A stretch of DNA of 64,000 nt from Mimachlamys varia. Taxonomy: Eukaryota; Mollusca; Bivalvia; Pectinida; Pectinidae. The DNA lies in the NCBI GenBank assembly GCA_947623455.1, contig OX392527.1:7374001-7438000 (forward strand). The letters are read 5' to 3'. This document shows positions 1 to 14,800 of the stretch, piece by piece. The stretch's first letter is position 1. The number at the start of each line of letters is the position of its first letter. The notes beneath the pieces are model-generated. The model had not been told where the DNA came from and did not search any database. It saw only the letters and a list, made by a program, of their open reading frames with translations. Position numbers and translations under genes: made by a program.

Positions 1-3000
1 TGTCTACCTAGATAACAACCTGGGTGTTTGGTGTTGTACAGGACTCTGGGGGTCCCTGTTAACATACTCTACAATGTCCCTGACTACCTAGATAACAACC
101 TGGGTGTGTGGTGTTGTACAGGAGTCTGGGGGTCCCTGGTTACACACTCTACAATGTCCCTGTCTACCTAGATAACAACCTGGGTGTGTGGTGTTGTACA
201 GGAGTCTGGGGGTCCCTGGTTACGCACTCTACAATGTCCCTGACTACCTAGATAACAACCTGGGTGTGTGGTGTTGTACAGGACTCTGGGGGTCCCTGGT
301 AACACACTCTACAATGTCCCTGTCTACCTAGATAACAACCTGGATGTGCGGTGTTGTACAGGAGTCTGGGGGTCCCTGGTTACATACTCTACAATGACCC
401 TGTCTACCTAGATAACAACCTGGGTGTGTGGTGTTGTACAGGAGTCTGGGGGTCCCTGGTAACATACTCTACAATGTCCCTGACTACCTAGATAACAACC
501 TGGGTGTGTGGTGTTGTACAGGACTCTGGGGGTCCCTGGTAACATACTCTACAATGTCCCTGTCTACCTAGATAACAACCTGGGTGTGTGGTGTTGTACA
601 GGAGTCTGGGGGTCCCTGGTAACATACTCTACAATGTCCCTGTCTACCTAGATAACAACCTGGGTGTGCAGTGTTGTACAGGAGTCTGGGGTCCCTGGTA
701 ACATACTCTACAATGTCCCTGTCTACCTAGATAACAACCTGGGTGTGTGGTGTTGTACAGGAGTCTGGGGGTCCCTGGTAACATACTCTACAATGTCCCT
801 GTCTACCTAGATAACAACCTGGGTGTGCGGTGTTGTACAGGAGTCTGGGGGTCCCTGGTAACATACTCTACAATGTTCCTGACTACCTAGATAACAACCT
901 GGGTGTGTGGTGTTGTACAGGACTCTGGGGGTCCCTGGTAACATACTCTACAATGTCCCTGTCTACCTAAATAACAACCTGGGTGTGTGGTGTTGTACAG
1001 GAGTCTGGGGGTCCCTGGTAACATACTCTACAATGTCCCTGTCTACCTAGATAACAACCTGGGTGTGTGGTGTTGTACAGGAGTCTGGGGTCCCTGGTAA
1101 CATACTCTACAATGTCCCTGTCTACCTAGATAACAACCTGGGTGTGTGGTGTTGTACAGGAGTCTGGGGGTCCCTGGTAACATACTCTACAATGTCCCTG
1201 TCTACCTAGATAACAACCTGGGTGTGTGGTGTTGTACAGGAGTCTGGGGGTCCCTGGTAACATACTCTACAATGTCCCTGTCTACCTAGATAACAACCTG
1301 GGTGTGTGGTGTTGTACAGGAGTCTGGGGGTCCCTGGTAACATACTCTACAATGTCCCTGTCTACCTAGATAACAACCTGGGTGTGTGGTGTTGTACAGG
1401 ACTCTGGGGGTCCCTGGTAACATACTCTACAATGTCCCTGTCTACCTAGATAACAACCTGGGTGTTTGGTGTTGTACAGGAGTCTGGGGTCCCTGGTTAC
1501 ATACTCTACAATGTCCCTGTCTACCTAGATAACAACCTGGGTGTGTGGTGTTGTACAGGACTCTGGAGGTCCCTGGTTACACACTCTACAATGTTCCTGT
1601 CTACCTAGATAACAACCTGGGTGTGTGGTGTTGTACAGGACTCTGGAGGTCCCTGGTTACATACTCTACAATGTCCCTGACTACCTAGATAACAACCTGG
1701 GTGTGTGGTGTTGTACAGGACTCTGGGGGTCCCTGTTAACATACTCTACAATGTCCCTGACTACCTAGATAACAACCTGGGTGTGTGGTGTTGTACAGGA
1801 GTCTGGGGGTCCCTGGTTACACACTCTACAATGTCCCTGTCTACCTAGATAACAACCTGGGTGTGTGGTGTTGTACAGGAGTCTGGGGGTCCCTGGTTAC
1901 ACACTCTACAATGTCCCTGTCTACCTAGATAACAACCTGGGTGTGTGGTGTTGTACAGGAGTCTGGGGGTCCCTGGTTACACACTCTACAATGTCCCTGT
2001 CTACCTAGATAACAACCTGGGTGTGTGGTGTTGTACAGGAGTCTGGGGGTCCCTGGTTACACACTCTACAATGTCCCTGTCTACCTAGATAACAACCTGG
2101 GTGTGTGGTGTTGTACAGGAGTCTGGGGGTCCCTGGTTACACACTCTACAATGTCCCTGTCTACCTAGATAACAACCTGGGTGTGTGGTGTTGTACAGGA
2201 GTCTGGGGGTCCCTGGTTACACACTCTACAATGTCCCTGACTACCTAGATAACAACCTGGGTGTGTGGTGTTGTACAGGAGTTTGGGGGTCCCTGGTAAC
2301 ACACTCTACAATGTCCCTGTCTACCTAGATAACAACCTGGGTGTGTGGTGTTGTACAGGAGTCTGGGGGTCCCTGGTTACACACTCTACAATGTCCCTGT
2401 CTACCTAGATAACAACCTGGGTGTGCGGTGTTGTACAGGAGTCTGGGGGTCCCTGGTAACATACTCTACAATGTCCCTGTCTACCTAGATAACAACCTGG
2501 GTGTGTGGTGTTGTACAGGACTCTGGGGGTCCCTGGTAACACACTCTACAATGTCCCTGTCTACCTAAATAACAACCTGGGTGTGTGGTGTACACTTACA
2601 GGACTCTGGGGGTCCCTGGTAACATACTCTACAATGTCCCTGTCTACCTAGATAACAACCTGGGTGTGCGGTGTTGTACAGGACTCTGGGGGTCACTGGT
2701 AACATACTCTACAATGTCCCTGTCTACCTAGATAACAACCTGGGTGTGTGGTGTTGTAAAGGAGTCTGGGGGTCCCTGGTAACATACTCTACAATGTCCC
2801 TGTCTACCTAGATAACAACCTGGGTGTGTGGTGTTGTACAGGAGTCTGGGGGTCCCTGGTAACATACTCTACAATGTCCCTGTCTACCTAGATAACAACC
2901 TGGGTGTGCGGTGTTGTACAGGAGTCTGGGGGTCCCTGGTAACATACTCTACAATGTCCCTGTCTATCTAGATAACAACCTGGGTGTGTGGTGTTGTACA

Positions 3001-6000
3001 GGACTCTGGGGGTCCCTGGTAACATACTCTACAATGTCCCTGTCTACCTAGATAACAACCTGGGTGTTTGGTGTTGTACAGGACTCTGGGGGTCCCTGTT
3101 AACATACTCTACAATGTCCCTGACTACCTAGATAACAACCTGGGTGTGTGGTGTTGTACAGGAGTCTGGGGGTCCCTGGTTACACACTCTACAATGTCCC
3201 TGTCTACCTAGATAACAACCTGGGTGTGTGGTGTTGTACAGGAGTCTGGGGGTCCCTGGTTACACACTCTACAATGTCCCTGACTACCTAGATAACAACC
3301 TGGGTGTGTGGTGTTGTACAGGACTCTGGGGGTCCCTGGTAACACACTCTACAATGTCCCTGTCTACCTAGATAACAACCTGGATGTGCGGTGTTGTACA
3401 GGAGTCTGGGGGTCCCTGGTTACATACTCTACAATGACCCTGTCTACCTAGATAACAACCTGGGTGTGTGGTGTTGTACCGGAGTCTGGGGGTCCCTGGT
3501 AACATACTCTACAATGTCCCTGACTACCTAGATAACAACCTGGGTGTGTGGTGTTGTACAGGACTCTGGGGGTCCCTGGTAACATACTCTACAATGTCCC
3601 TGTCTACCTAGATAACAACCTGGGTGTGTGGTGTTGTACAGGAGTCTGGGGGTCCCTGGTAACATACTCTACAATGTCCCTGTCTACCTAGATAACAACC
3701 TGGGTGTGCAGTGTTGTACAGGAGTCTGGGGTCCCTGGTAACATACTCTACAATGTCCCTGTCTACCTAGATAACAACCTGGGTGTGTGGTGTTGTACAG
3801 GAGTCTGGGGGTCCCTGGTAACATACTCTACAATGTCCCTGTCTACCTAGATAACAACCTGGGTGTGCGGTGTTGTACAGGAGTCTGGGGGTCCCTGGTA
3901 ACATACTCTACAATGTTCCTGACTACCTAGATAACAACCTGGGTGTGTGGTGTTGTACAGGACTCTGGGGGTCCCTGGTAACATACTCTACAATGTCCCT
4001 GTCTACCTAAATAACAACCTGGGTGTGTGGTGTTGTACAGGAGTCTGGGGGTCCCTGGTAACATACTCTACAATGTCCCTGTCTACCTAGATAACAACCT
4101 GGGTGTGTGGTGTTGTACAGGAGTCTGGGGTCCCTGGTAACATACTCTACAATGTCCCTGTCTACCTAGATAACAACCTGGGTGTGTGGTGTTGTACAGG
4201 AGTCTGGGGGTCCCTGGTAACATACTCTACAATGTCCCTGTCTACCTAGATAACAACCTGGGTGTGTGGTGTTGTACAGGACTCTGGGGGTCCCTGGTAA
4301 CATACTCTACAATGTCCCTGTCTACCTAGATAACAACCTGGGTGTTTGGTGTTGTACAGGAGTCTGGGGTCCCTGGTTACATACTCTACAATGTCCCTGT
4401 CTACCTAGATAACAACCTGGGTGTGTGGTGTTGTACAGGACTCTGGAGGTCCCTGGTTACACACTCTACAATGTTCCTGTCTACCTAGATAACAACCTGG
4501 GTGTGTGGTGTTGTACAGGACTCTGGAGGTCCCTGGTTACATACTCTACAATGTCCCTGACTACCTAGATAACAACCTGGGTGTGTGGTGTTGTACAGGA
4601 CTCTGGGGGTCCCTGTTAACATACTCTACAATGTCCCTGACTACCTAGATAACAACCTGGGTGTGTGGTGTTGTACAGGAGTCTGGGGGTCCCTGGTTAC
4701 ACACTCTACAATGTCCCTGTCTACCTAGATAACAACCTGGGTGTGTGGTGTTGTACAGGAGTCTGGGGGTCCCTGGTTACACACTCTACAATGTCCCTGT
4801 CTACCTAGATAACAACCTGGGTGTGTGGTGTTGTACAGGAGTCTGGGGGTCCCTGGTTACACACTCTACAATGTCCCTGTCTACCTAGATAACAACCTGG
4901 GTGTGTGGTGTTGTACAGGAGTCTGGGGGTCCCTGGTTACACACTCTACAATGTCCCTGTCTACCTAGATAACAACCTGGGTGTGTGGTGTTGTACAGGA
5001 GTCTGGGGGTCCCTGGTTACACACTCTACAATGTCCCTGTCTACCTAGATAACAACCTGGGTGTGTGGTGTTGTACAGGAGTCTGGGGGTCCCTGGTTAC
5101 ACACTCTACAATGTCCCTGACTACCTAGATAACAACCTGGGTGTGTGGTGTTGTACAGGAGTTTGGGGGTCCCTGGTAACACACTCTACAATGTCCCTGT
5201 CTACCTAGATAACAACCTGGGTGTGTGGTGTTGTACAGGAGTCTGGGGGTCCCTGGTTACACACTCTACAATGTCCCTGTCTACCTAGATAACAACCTGG
5301 GTGTGCGGTGTTGTACAGGAGTCTGGGGGTCCCTGGTAACATACTCTACAATGTCCCTGTCTACCTAGATAACAACCTGGGTGTGTGGTGTTGTACAGGA
5401 CTCTGGGGGTCCCTGGTAACACACTCTACAATGTCCCTGTCTACCTAAATAACAACCTGGGTGTGTGGTGTACACTTACAGGACTCTGGGGGTCCCTGGT
5501 AACATACTCTACAATGTCCCTGTCTACCTAGATAACAACCTGGGTGTGCGGTGTTGTACAGGACTCTGGGGGTCACTGGTAACATACTCTACAATGTCCC
5601 TGTCTACCTAGATAACAACCTGGGTGTGTGGTGTTGTAAAGGAGTCTGGGGGTCCCTGGTAACATACTCTACAATGTCCCTGTCTACCTAGATAACAACC
5701 TGGGTGTGTGGTGTTGTACAGGAGTCTGGGGGTCCCTGGTAACATACTCTACAATGTCCCTGTCTACCTAGATAACAACCTGGGTGTGCGGTGTTGTACA
5801 GGAGTCTGGGGGTCCCTGGTAACATACTCTACAATGTCCCTGTCTATCTAGATAACAACCTGGGTGTGTGGTGTTGTACAGGACTCTGGGGGTCCCTGGT
5901 AACATACTCTACAATGTCCCTGTCTACCTAGATAACAACCTGGGTGTTTGGTGTTGTACAGGACTCTGGGGGTCCCTGTTAACATACTCTACAATGTCCC

Positions 6001-8880
6001 TGACTACCTAGATAACAACCTGGGTGTGTGGTGTTGTACAGGAGTCTGGGGGTCCCTGGTTACACACTCTACAATGTCCCTGTCTACCTAGATAACAACC
6101 TGGGTGTGTGGTGTTGTACAGGAGTCTGGGGGTCCCTGGTTACACACTCTACAATGTCCCTGACTACCTAGATAACAACCTGGGTGTGTGGTGTTGTACA
6201 GGACTCTGGGGGTCCCTGGTAACACACTCTACAATGTCCCTGTCTACCTAGATAACAACCTGGATGTGCGGTGTTGTACAGGAGTCTGGGGGTCCCTGGT
6301 TACATACTCTACAATGACCCTGTCTACCTAGATAACAACCTGGGTGTGTGGTGTTGTACCGGAGTCTGGGGGTCCCTGGTAACATACTCTACAATGTCCC
6401 TGACTACCTAGATAACAACCTGGGTGTGTGGTGTTGTACAGGACTCTGGGGGTCCCTGGTAACATACTCTACAATGTCCCTGTCTACCTAGATAACAACC
6501 TGGGTGTGTGGTGTTGTACAGGAGTCTGGGGGTCCCTGGTAACATACTCTACAATGTCCCTGTCTACCTAGATAACAACCTGGGTGTGCAGTGTTGTACA
6601 GGAGTCTGGGGTCCCTGGTAACATACTCTACAATGTCCCTGTCTACCTAGATAACAACCTGGGTGTGTGGTGTTGTACAGGAGTCTGGGGGTCCCTGGTA
6701 ACATACTCTACAATGTCCCTGTCTACCTAGATAACAACCTGGGTGTGCGGTGTTGTACAGGAGTCTGGGGGTCCCTGGTAACATACTCTACAATGTTCCT
6801 GACTACCTAGATAACAACCTGGGTGTGTGGTGTTGTACAGGACTCTGGGGGTCCCTGGTAACATACTCTACAATGTCCCTGTCTACCTAAATAACAACCT
6901 GGGTGTGTGGTGTTGTACAGGAGTCTGGGGGTCCCTGGTAACATACTCTACAATGTCCCTGTCTACCTAGATAACAACCTGGGTGTGTGGTGTTGTACAG
7001 GAGTCTGGGGTCCCTGGTAACATACTCTACAATGTCCCTGTCTACCTAGATAACAACCTGGGTGTGTGGTGTTGTACAGGAGTCTGGGGGTCCCTGGTAA
7101 CATACTCTACAATGTCCCTGTCTACCTAGATAACAACCTGGGTGTGTGGTGTTGTACAGGAGTCTGGGGGTCCCTGGTAACATACTCTACAATGTCCCTG
7201 TCTACCTAGATAACAACCTGGGTGTGTGGTGTTGTACAGGAGTCTGGGGGTCCCTGGTAACATACTCTACAATGTCCCTGTCTACCTAGATAACAACCTG
7301 GGTGTGTGGTGTTGTACAGGACTCTGGGGGTCCCTGGTAACATACTCTACAATGTCCCTGTCTACCTAGATAACAACCTGGGTGTTTGGTGTTGTACAGG
7401 AGTCTGGGGTCCCTGGTTACATACTCTACAATGTCCCTGTCTACCTAGATAACAACCTGGGTGTGTGGTGTTGTACAGGACTCTGGAGGTCCCTGGTTAC
7501 ACACTCTACAATGTTCCTGTCTACCTAGATAACAACCTGGGTGTGTGGTGTTGTACAGGACTCTGGAGGTCCCTGGTTACATACTCTACAATGTCCCTGA
7601 CTACCTAGATAACAACCTGGGTGTGTGGTGTTGTACAGGACTCTGGGGGTCCCTGTTAACATACTCTACAATGTCCCTGACTACCTAGATAACAACCTGG
7701 GTGTGTGGTGTTGTACAGGAGTCTGGGGGTCCCTGGTTACACACTCTACAATGTCCCTGTCTACCTAGATAACAACCTGGGTGTGTGGTGTTGTACAGGA
7801 GTCTGGGGGTCCCTGGTTACACACTCTACAATGTCCCTGTCTACCTAGATAACAACCTGGGTGTGTGGTGTTGTACAGGAGTCTGGGGGTCCCTGGTTAC
7901 ACACTCTACAATGTCCCTGTCTACCTAGATAACAACCTGGGTGTGTGGTGTTGTACAGGAGTCTGGGGGTCCCTGGTTACACACTCTACAATGTCCCTGT
8001 CTACCTAGATAACAACCTGGGTGTGTGGTGTTGTACAGGAGTCTGGGGGTCCCTGGTTACACACTCTACAATGTCCCTGTCTACCTAGATAACAACCTGG
8101 GTGTGTGGTGTTGTACAGGAGTCTGGGGGTCCCTGGTTACACACTCTACAATGTCCCTGACTACCTAGATAACAACCTGGGTGTGTGGTGTTGTACAGGA
8201 GTTTGGGGGTCCCTGGTAACACACTCTACAATGTCCCTGTCTACCTAGATAACAACCTGGGTGTGTGGTGTTGTACAGGAGTCTGGGGGTCCCTGGTTAC
8301 ACACTCTACAATGTCCCTGTCTACCTAGATAACAACCTGGGTGTGCGGTGTTGTACAGGAGTCTGGGGGTCCCTGGTAACATACTCTACAATGTCCCTGT
8401 CTACCTAGATAACAACCTGGGTGTGTGGTGTTGTACAGGACTCTGGGGGTCCCTGGTAACACACTCTACAATGTCCCTGTCTACCTAAATAACAACCTGG
8501 GTGTGTGGTGTACACTTACAGGACTCTGGGGGTCCCTGGTAACATACTCTACAATGTCCCTGTCTACCTAGATAACAACCTGGGTGTGCGGTGTTGTACA
8601 GGACTCTGGGGGTCACTGGTAACATACTCTACAATGTCCCTGTCTACCTAGATAACAACCTGGGTGTGTGGTGTTGTAAAGGAGTCTGGGGGTCCCTGGT
8701 AACATACTCTACAATGTCCCTGTCTACCTAGATAACAACCTGGGTGTGTGGTGTTGTACAGGAGTCTGGGGGTCCCTGGTAACATACTCTACAATGTCCC
8801 TGTCTACCTAGATAACAACCTGGGTGTGCGGTGTTGTACAGGAGTCTGGGGGTCCCTGGTAACATACTCTACAATGTCCC
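1..8880. repeat. Higher-order repeat: three copies of ~2.9-3.0 kb
   Basis: The same ordered series of variant 80-bp monomers recurs at 1-3040 (38 units), 3041-5920 (36 units) and 5921-8880 (37 units). Anchors: a GGGTGTTTGG unit with GGACTCTGG and CCCTGTTAAC opens each copy (1, 3041, 5921). A TGGATGTGCGG unit lies at about 341, 3381 and 6261. The TACACTTAC variant lies at 2591, 5471 and 8511. Copy 2 lacks two monomers in the run near 4200. Copies 2 and 3 share a GTTGTACCGGAG variant (3480, 6360) that copy 1 lacks, so they are the closer pair. A more rearranged fourth copy with the TGGATGTGCGG marker starts near 12.4 kb. Confidence 0.85.
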
Positions 8881-11800
8881 TGTCTACCTAGATAACAACC
8901 TAGGTGTTTGGTGTTGTACAGGAGTCTGGGGGTCCCTGGTAACATACTCTACAATGTCCCTGTCTACCTAGATAACAACCTGGGTGTGCGGTGTTGTACA
9001 GGAGTCTTGGGGTCCCTGGTAACATACTCTACAATGTCCCTGTCTACCTAGATAACAACCTGGGTGTGTGGTGTTGTACAGGAGTCTGGGGGTCCCTGGT
9101 TACACACTCTACAATGTCCCTGTCTACCTAGATAACAACCTGGGTGTGTGGTGTTGTACAGGAGTCTGGGGGTCCCTGGTTACACACTCTACAATGTCCC
9201 TGTCTACCTAGATAACAACCTGGGTGTGTGGTGTTGTACAGGAGTCTGGGGGTCCCTGGTTACACACTCTACAATGTCCCTGTCTACCTAGATAACAACC
9301 TGGGTGTGTGGTGTTGTACAGGAGTCTGGGGGTCCCTGGTTACACACTCTACAATGTCCCTGTCTACCTAGATAACAACCTGGGTGTGTGGTGTTGTACA
9401 GGAGTCTGGGGGTCCCTGGTTACACACTCTACAATGTCCCTGACTACCTAGATAACAACCTGGGTGTGTGGTGTTGTACAGGAGTTTGGGGGTCCCTGGT
9501 AACACACTCTACAATGTCCCTGTCTACCTAGATAACAACCTGGGTGTGTGGTGTTGTACAGGAGTCTGGGGGTCCCTGGTTACACACTCTACAATGTCCC
9601 TGTCTACCTAGATAACAACCTGGGTGTGCGGTGTTGTACAGGAGTCTGGGGGTCCCTGGTAACATACTCTACAATGTCCCTGTCTACCTAGATAACAACC
9701 TGGGTGTGTGGTGTTGTACAGGACTCTGGGGGTCCCTGGTAACACACTCTACAATGTCCCTGTCTACCTAAATAACAACCTGGGTGTGTGGTGTACACTT
9801 ACAGGACTCTGGGGGTCCCTGGTAACATACTCTACAATGTCCCTGTCTACCTAGATAACAACCTGGGTGTGCGGTGTTGTACAGGACTCTGGGGGTCACT
9901 GGTAACATACTCTACAATGTCCCTGTCTACCTAGATAACAACCTGGGTGTGTGGTGTTGTAAAGGAGTCTGGGGGTCCCTGGTAACATACTCTACAATGT
10001 CCCTGTCTACCTAGATAACAACCTGGGTGTGTGGTGTTGTACAGGAGTCTGGGGGTCCCTGGTAACATACTCTACAATGTCCCTGTCTACCTAGATAACA
10101 ACCTGGGTGTGCGGTGTTGTACAGGAGTCTGGGGGTCCCTGGTAACATACTCTACAATGTCCCTGTCTACCTAGATAACAACCTAGGTGTTTGGTGTTGT
10201 ACAGGAGTCTGGGGGTCCCTGGTAACATACTCTACAATGTCCCTGTCTACCTAGATAACAACCTGGGTGTGCGGTGTTGTACAGGAGTCTTGGGGTCCCT
10301 GGTAACATACTCTACAATGTCCCTGTCTACCTAGATAACAACCTGGGTGTTTGGTGTTGTACAGGAGTCTGGGGTCCCTGGTTACATACTCTACAATGTC
10401 CCTGTCTACCTAGATAACAACCTGGGTGTGTGGTGTTGTACAGGACTCTGGGGGTCCCTGTTAACATACTCTACAATGTCCCTGACTACCTAGATAACAA
10501 CCTGGGTGTGTGGTGTTGTACAGGAGTCTGGGGGTCCCTGGTTACACACTCTACAATGTCCCTGTCTACCTAGATAACAACCTGGGTGTGTGGTGTTGTA
10601 CAGGAGTCTGGGGGTCCCTGGTTACACACTCTACAATGTCCCTGTCTACCTAGATAACAACCTGGGTGTGTGGTGTTGTACAGGAGTCTGGGGGTCCCTG
10701 GTTACACACTCTACAATGTCCCTGTCTACCTAGATAACAACCTGGGTGTGTGGTGTTGTACAGGAGTCTGGGGGTCCCTGGTTACACACTCTACAATGTC
10801 CCTGTCTACCTAGATAACAACCTGGGTGTGTGGTGTTGTACAGGAGTCTGGGGGTCCCTGGTTACACACTCTACAATGTCCCTGTCTACCTAGATAACAA
10901 CCTGGGTGTGTGGTGTTGTACAGGAGTCTGGGGACCCTGGTTACACACTCTACAATGTCCCTGTCTACCTAGATAACAACCTGGGTGTGTGGTGTTGTAC
11001 AGGAGTCTGGGGGTCCCTGGTTACACACTCTACAATGTCCCTGACTACCTAGATAACAACCTGGGTGTGTGGTGTTGTACAGGAGTTTGGGGGTCCCTGG
11101 TAACACACTCTACAATGTCCCTGTCTACCTAGATAACAACCTGGGTGTGTGGTGTTGTACAGGAGTCTGGGGGTCCCTGGTTACACACTCTACAATGTCC
11201 CTGTCTACCTAGATAACAACCTGGGTGTGTGGTGTTGTACAGGAGTCTGGGGGTCCCTGGTAACATACTCTACAATGTCCCTGTCTACCTAGATAACAAC
11301 CTGGGTGTGCGGTGTTGTACAGGAGTCTGGGGGTCCCTGGTAACATACTCTACAATGTCCCTGTCTACCTAGATAACAACCTGGGTGTGTGGTGTTGTAC
11401 AGGACTCTGGGGGTCCCTGGTAACACACTCTACAATGTCCCTGTCTACCTAAATAACAACCTGGGTGTGTGGTGTACACTTACAGGACTCTGGGGGTCCC
11501 TGGTAACATACTCTACAATGTCCCTGTCTACCTAGATAACAACCTGGGTGTGCGGTGTTGTACAGGACTCTGGGGGTCACTGGTAACATACTCTACAATG
11601 TCCCTGTCTACCTAGATAACAACCTGGGTGTGTGGTGTTGTAAAGGAGTCTGGGGGTCCCTGGTAACATACTCTACAATGTCCCTGTCTACCTAGATAAC
11701 AACCTGGGTGTGTGGTGTTGTACAGGAGTCTGGGGGTCCCTGGTAACATACTCTACAATGTCCCTGTCTACCTAGATAACAACCTGGGTGTGCGGTGTTG

Positions 11801-14800
11801 TACAGGAGTCTGGGGGTCCCTGGTAACATACTCTACAATGTCCCTGTCTACCTAGATAACAACCTAGGTGTTTGGTGTTGTACAGGAGTCTGGGGGTCCC
11901 TGGTAACATACTCTACAATGTCCCTGTCTACCTAGATAACAACCTGGGTGTGCGGTGTTGTACAGGAGTCTGGGGGTCCCTGGTAACACACTCTACAATG
12001 TCCCTGACTACCTAGATAACAACCTAGGTGTGTGGTGTTGTACAGGAGTCTGGGGGTCCCTGGTTACACACTCTACAATGTCCCTGTCTACCTAGATAAC
12101 AACCTGGGTGTGTGGTGTTGTACAGACGTCTGGGGGTCCCTGGTAACATACTCTACAATGTCCCTGTCTACCTAGATAACAACCTGGGTGTGCGGTGTTG
12201 TACAGGAGTCTGGGGGTCCCTGGTAACATACTCTACAATGTCCCTGTCTACCTAGATAACAACCTGGGTGTGTGGTGTTGTACAGGACTCTGGGGGTCCC
12301 TGTTAACATACTCTACAATGTCCCTGACTACCTAGATAACAACCTGGGTGTGTGGTGTTGTACAGGAGTCTGGGGGTCCCTGGTTACACACTCTACAATG
12401 TTCCTGTCTACCTAGATAACAACCTGGGTGTGTGGTGTTGTACAGGACTCTGGAGGTCCCTGGTTACATACTCTACAATGTCCCTGACTACCTAGATAAC
12501 AACCTGGGTGTGTGGTGTTGTACAGGACTCTGGGGGTCCCTGTTAACATACTCTACAATGTCCCTGACTACCTAGATAACAACCTGGGTGTGTGGTGTTG
12601 TACAGGAGTCTCGGGGTCCCTGGTTACACACTCTACAATGTCCCTGTCTACCTAGATAACAACCTGGGTGTGTGGTGTTGTACAGGACTCTGGGGGTCCC
12701 TGGTAACACACTCTACAATGTCCCTGTCTACCTAGATAACAACCTGGATGTGCGGTGTTGTACAGGAGTCTGGGGGTCCCTGGTTACATACTCTACAATG
12801 ACCCTGTCTACCTAGATAACAACCTGGGTGTGTGGTGTTGTACAGGAGTCTGGGGGTCCCTGGTAACATACTCTACAATGTCCCTGACTACCTAGATAAC
12901 AACCTGGGTGTGTGGTGTTGTACAGGACTCTGGGGGTCCCTGGTAACATACTCTACAATGTCCCTGTCTACCTAGATAACAACCTGGGTGTGTGGTGTTG
13001 TACAGGAGTCTGGGGGACCCTGGTAACATACTCTACAATGTCCCTGTCTACCTAGATAACAACCTGGGTGTGCGGTGTTGTACAGGAGTCTGGGGTCCCT
13101 GGTAACATACTCTACAATGTCCCTGTCTACCTAGATAACAACCTGGGTGTGTGGTGTTGTACAGGAGTCTGGGGGTCCCTGGTAACATACTCTACAATGT
13201 CCCTGTCTACCTAGATAACAACCTGGGTGTGCGGTGTTGTACAGGAGTCTGGGGGTCCCTGGTAACATACTCTACAATGTTCCTGACTACCTAGATAACA
13301 ACCTGGGTATGTGGTGTTGTACAGGAGTCTGGGGGTCCCTGGTAACATACTCTACAATGTCCCTGACTACCTAGATAACAACCTGGGTGTGTGGTGTTGT
13401 ACAGGAGTCTGGGGTCCCTGGTAACATACTCTACAATGTCCCTGTCTACCTAGATAACAACCTGGGTGTGTGGTGTTGTACAGGAGTCTGGGGGTCCCTG
13501 GTAACATACTCTACAATGTCCCTGTCTACCTAGATAACAACCTGGGTGTGTGGTGTTGTACAGGACTCTGGGGGTCCCTGGTAACATACTCTACAATGTC
13601 CCTGTCTACCTAGATAACAACCTGGGTGTTTGGTGTTGTACAGGAGTCTGGGGTCCCTGGTTACATACTCTACAATGTCCCTGTCTACCTAGATAACAAC
13701 CTGGGTGTGTGGTGTTGTACAGGACTCTGGAGGTCCCTGGTTACACACTCTACAATGTTCCTGTCTACCTAGATAACAACCTGGGTGTGTGGTGTTGTAC
13801 AGGACTCTGGAGGTCCCTGGTTACACACTCTACAATGTCCCTGACTACCTAGATAACAACCTGGGTGTGTGGTGTTGTACAGGACTCTGGGGGTCCCTGT
13901 TAACATACTCTACAATGTCCCTGACTACCTAGATAACAACCTGGGTGTGTGGTGTTGTACAGGAGTCTGGGGGTCCCTGGTTACACACTCTACAATGTCC
14001 CTGTCTACCTAGATAACAACCTGGGTGTGTGGTGTTGTACAGGAGTCTGGGGGTCCCTGGTTACACACTCTACAATGTCCCTGTCTACCTAGATAACAAC
14101 CTGGGTGTGTGGTGTTGTACAGGAGTCTGGGGGTCCCTGGTTACACACTCTACAATGTCCCTGTCTACCTAGATAACAACCTGGGTGTGTGGTGTTGTAC
14201 AAGAGTCTGGGGGTCCCTGGTTACACACTCTACAATGTCCCTGTCTACCTAGATAACAACCTGGGTGTGTGGTGTTGTACAGGAGTCTGGGGGTCCCTGG
14301 TTACACACTCTACAATGTCCCTGTCTACCTAGATAACAACCTCGGTGTGTGGTGTTGTACAGGAGTCTGGGGGTCCCTGGTTACACACTCTACAATGTCC
14401 CTGACTACCTAGATAACAACCTGGGTGTGTGGTGTTGTACAGGAGTTTGGGGGTCCCTGGTAACACACTCTACAATGTCCCTGTCTACCTAGATAACAAC
14501 CTGGGTGTGTGGTGTTGTACAGGAGTCTGGGGGTCCCTGGTTACACACTCTACAATGTCCCTGTCTACCTAGATAACAACCTGGGTGTGTGGTGTTGTAC
14601 AGGAGTCTGGGGGTCCCTGGTAACATACTCTACAATGTCCCTGTCTACCTAGATAACAACCTGGGTGTGCGGTGTTGTACAGGAGTCTGGGGGTCCCTGG
14701 TAACATACTCTACAATGTCCCTGTCTACCTAGATAACAACCTGGGTGTGTGGTGTTGTACAGGACTCTGGGGGTCCCTGGTAACACACTCTACAATGTCC

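Noticed and set aside
8881..12000. Assembly artefact as the explanation of all higher-order repeats
   Set aside because: Cannot be excluded for single blocks, but copies differ by point variants and whole-monomer indels, which simple assembly duplication would not create.
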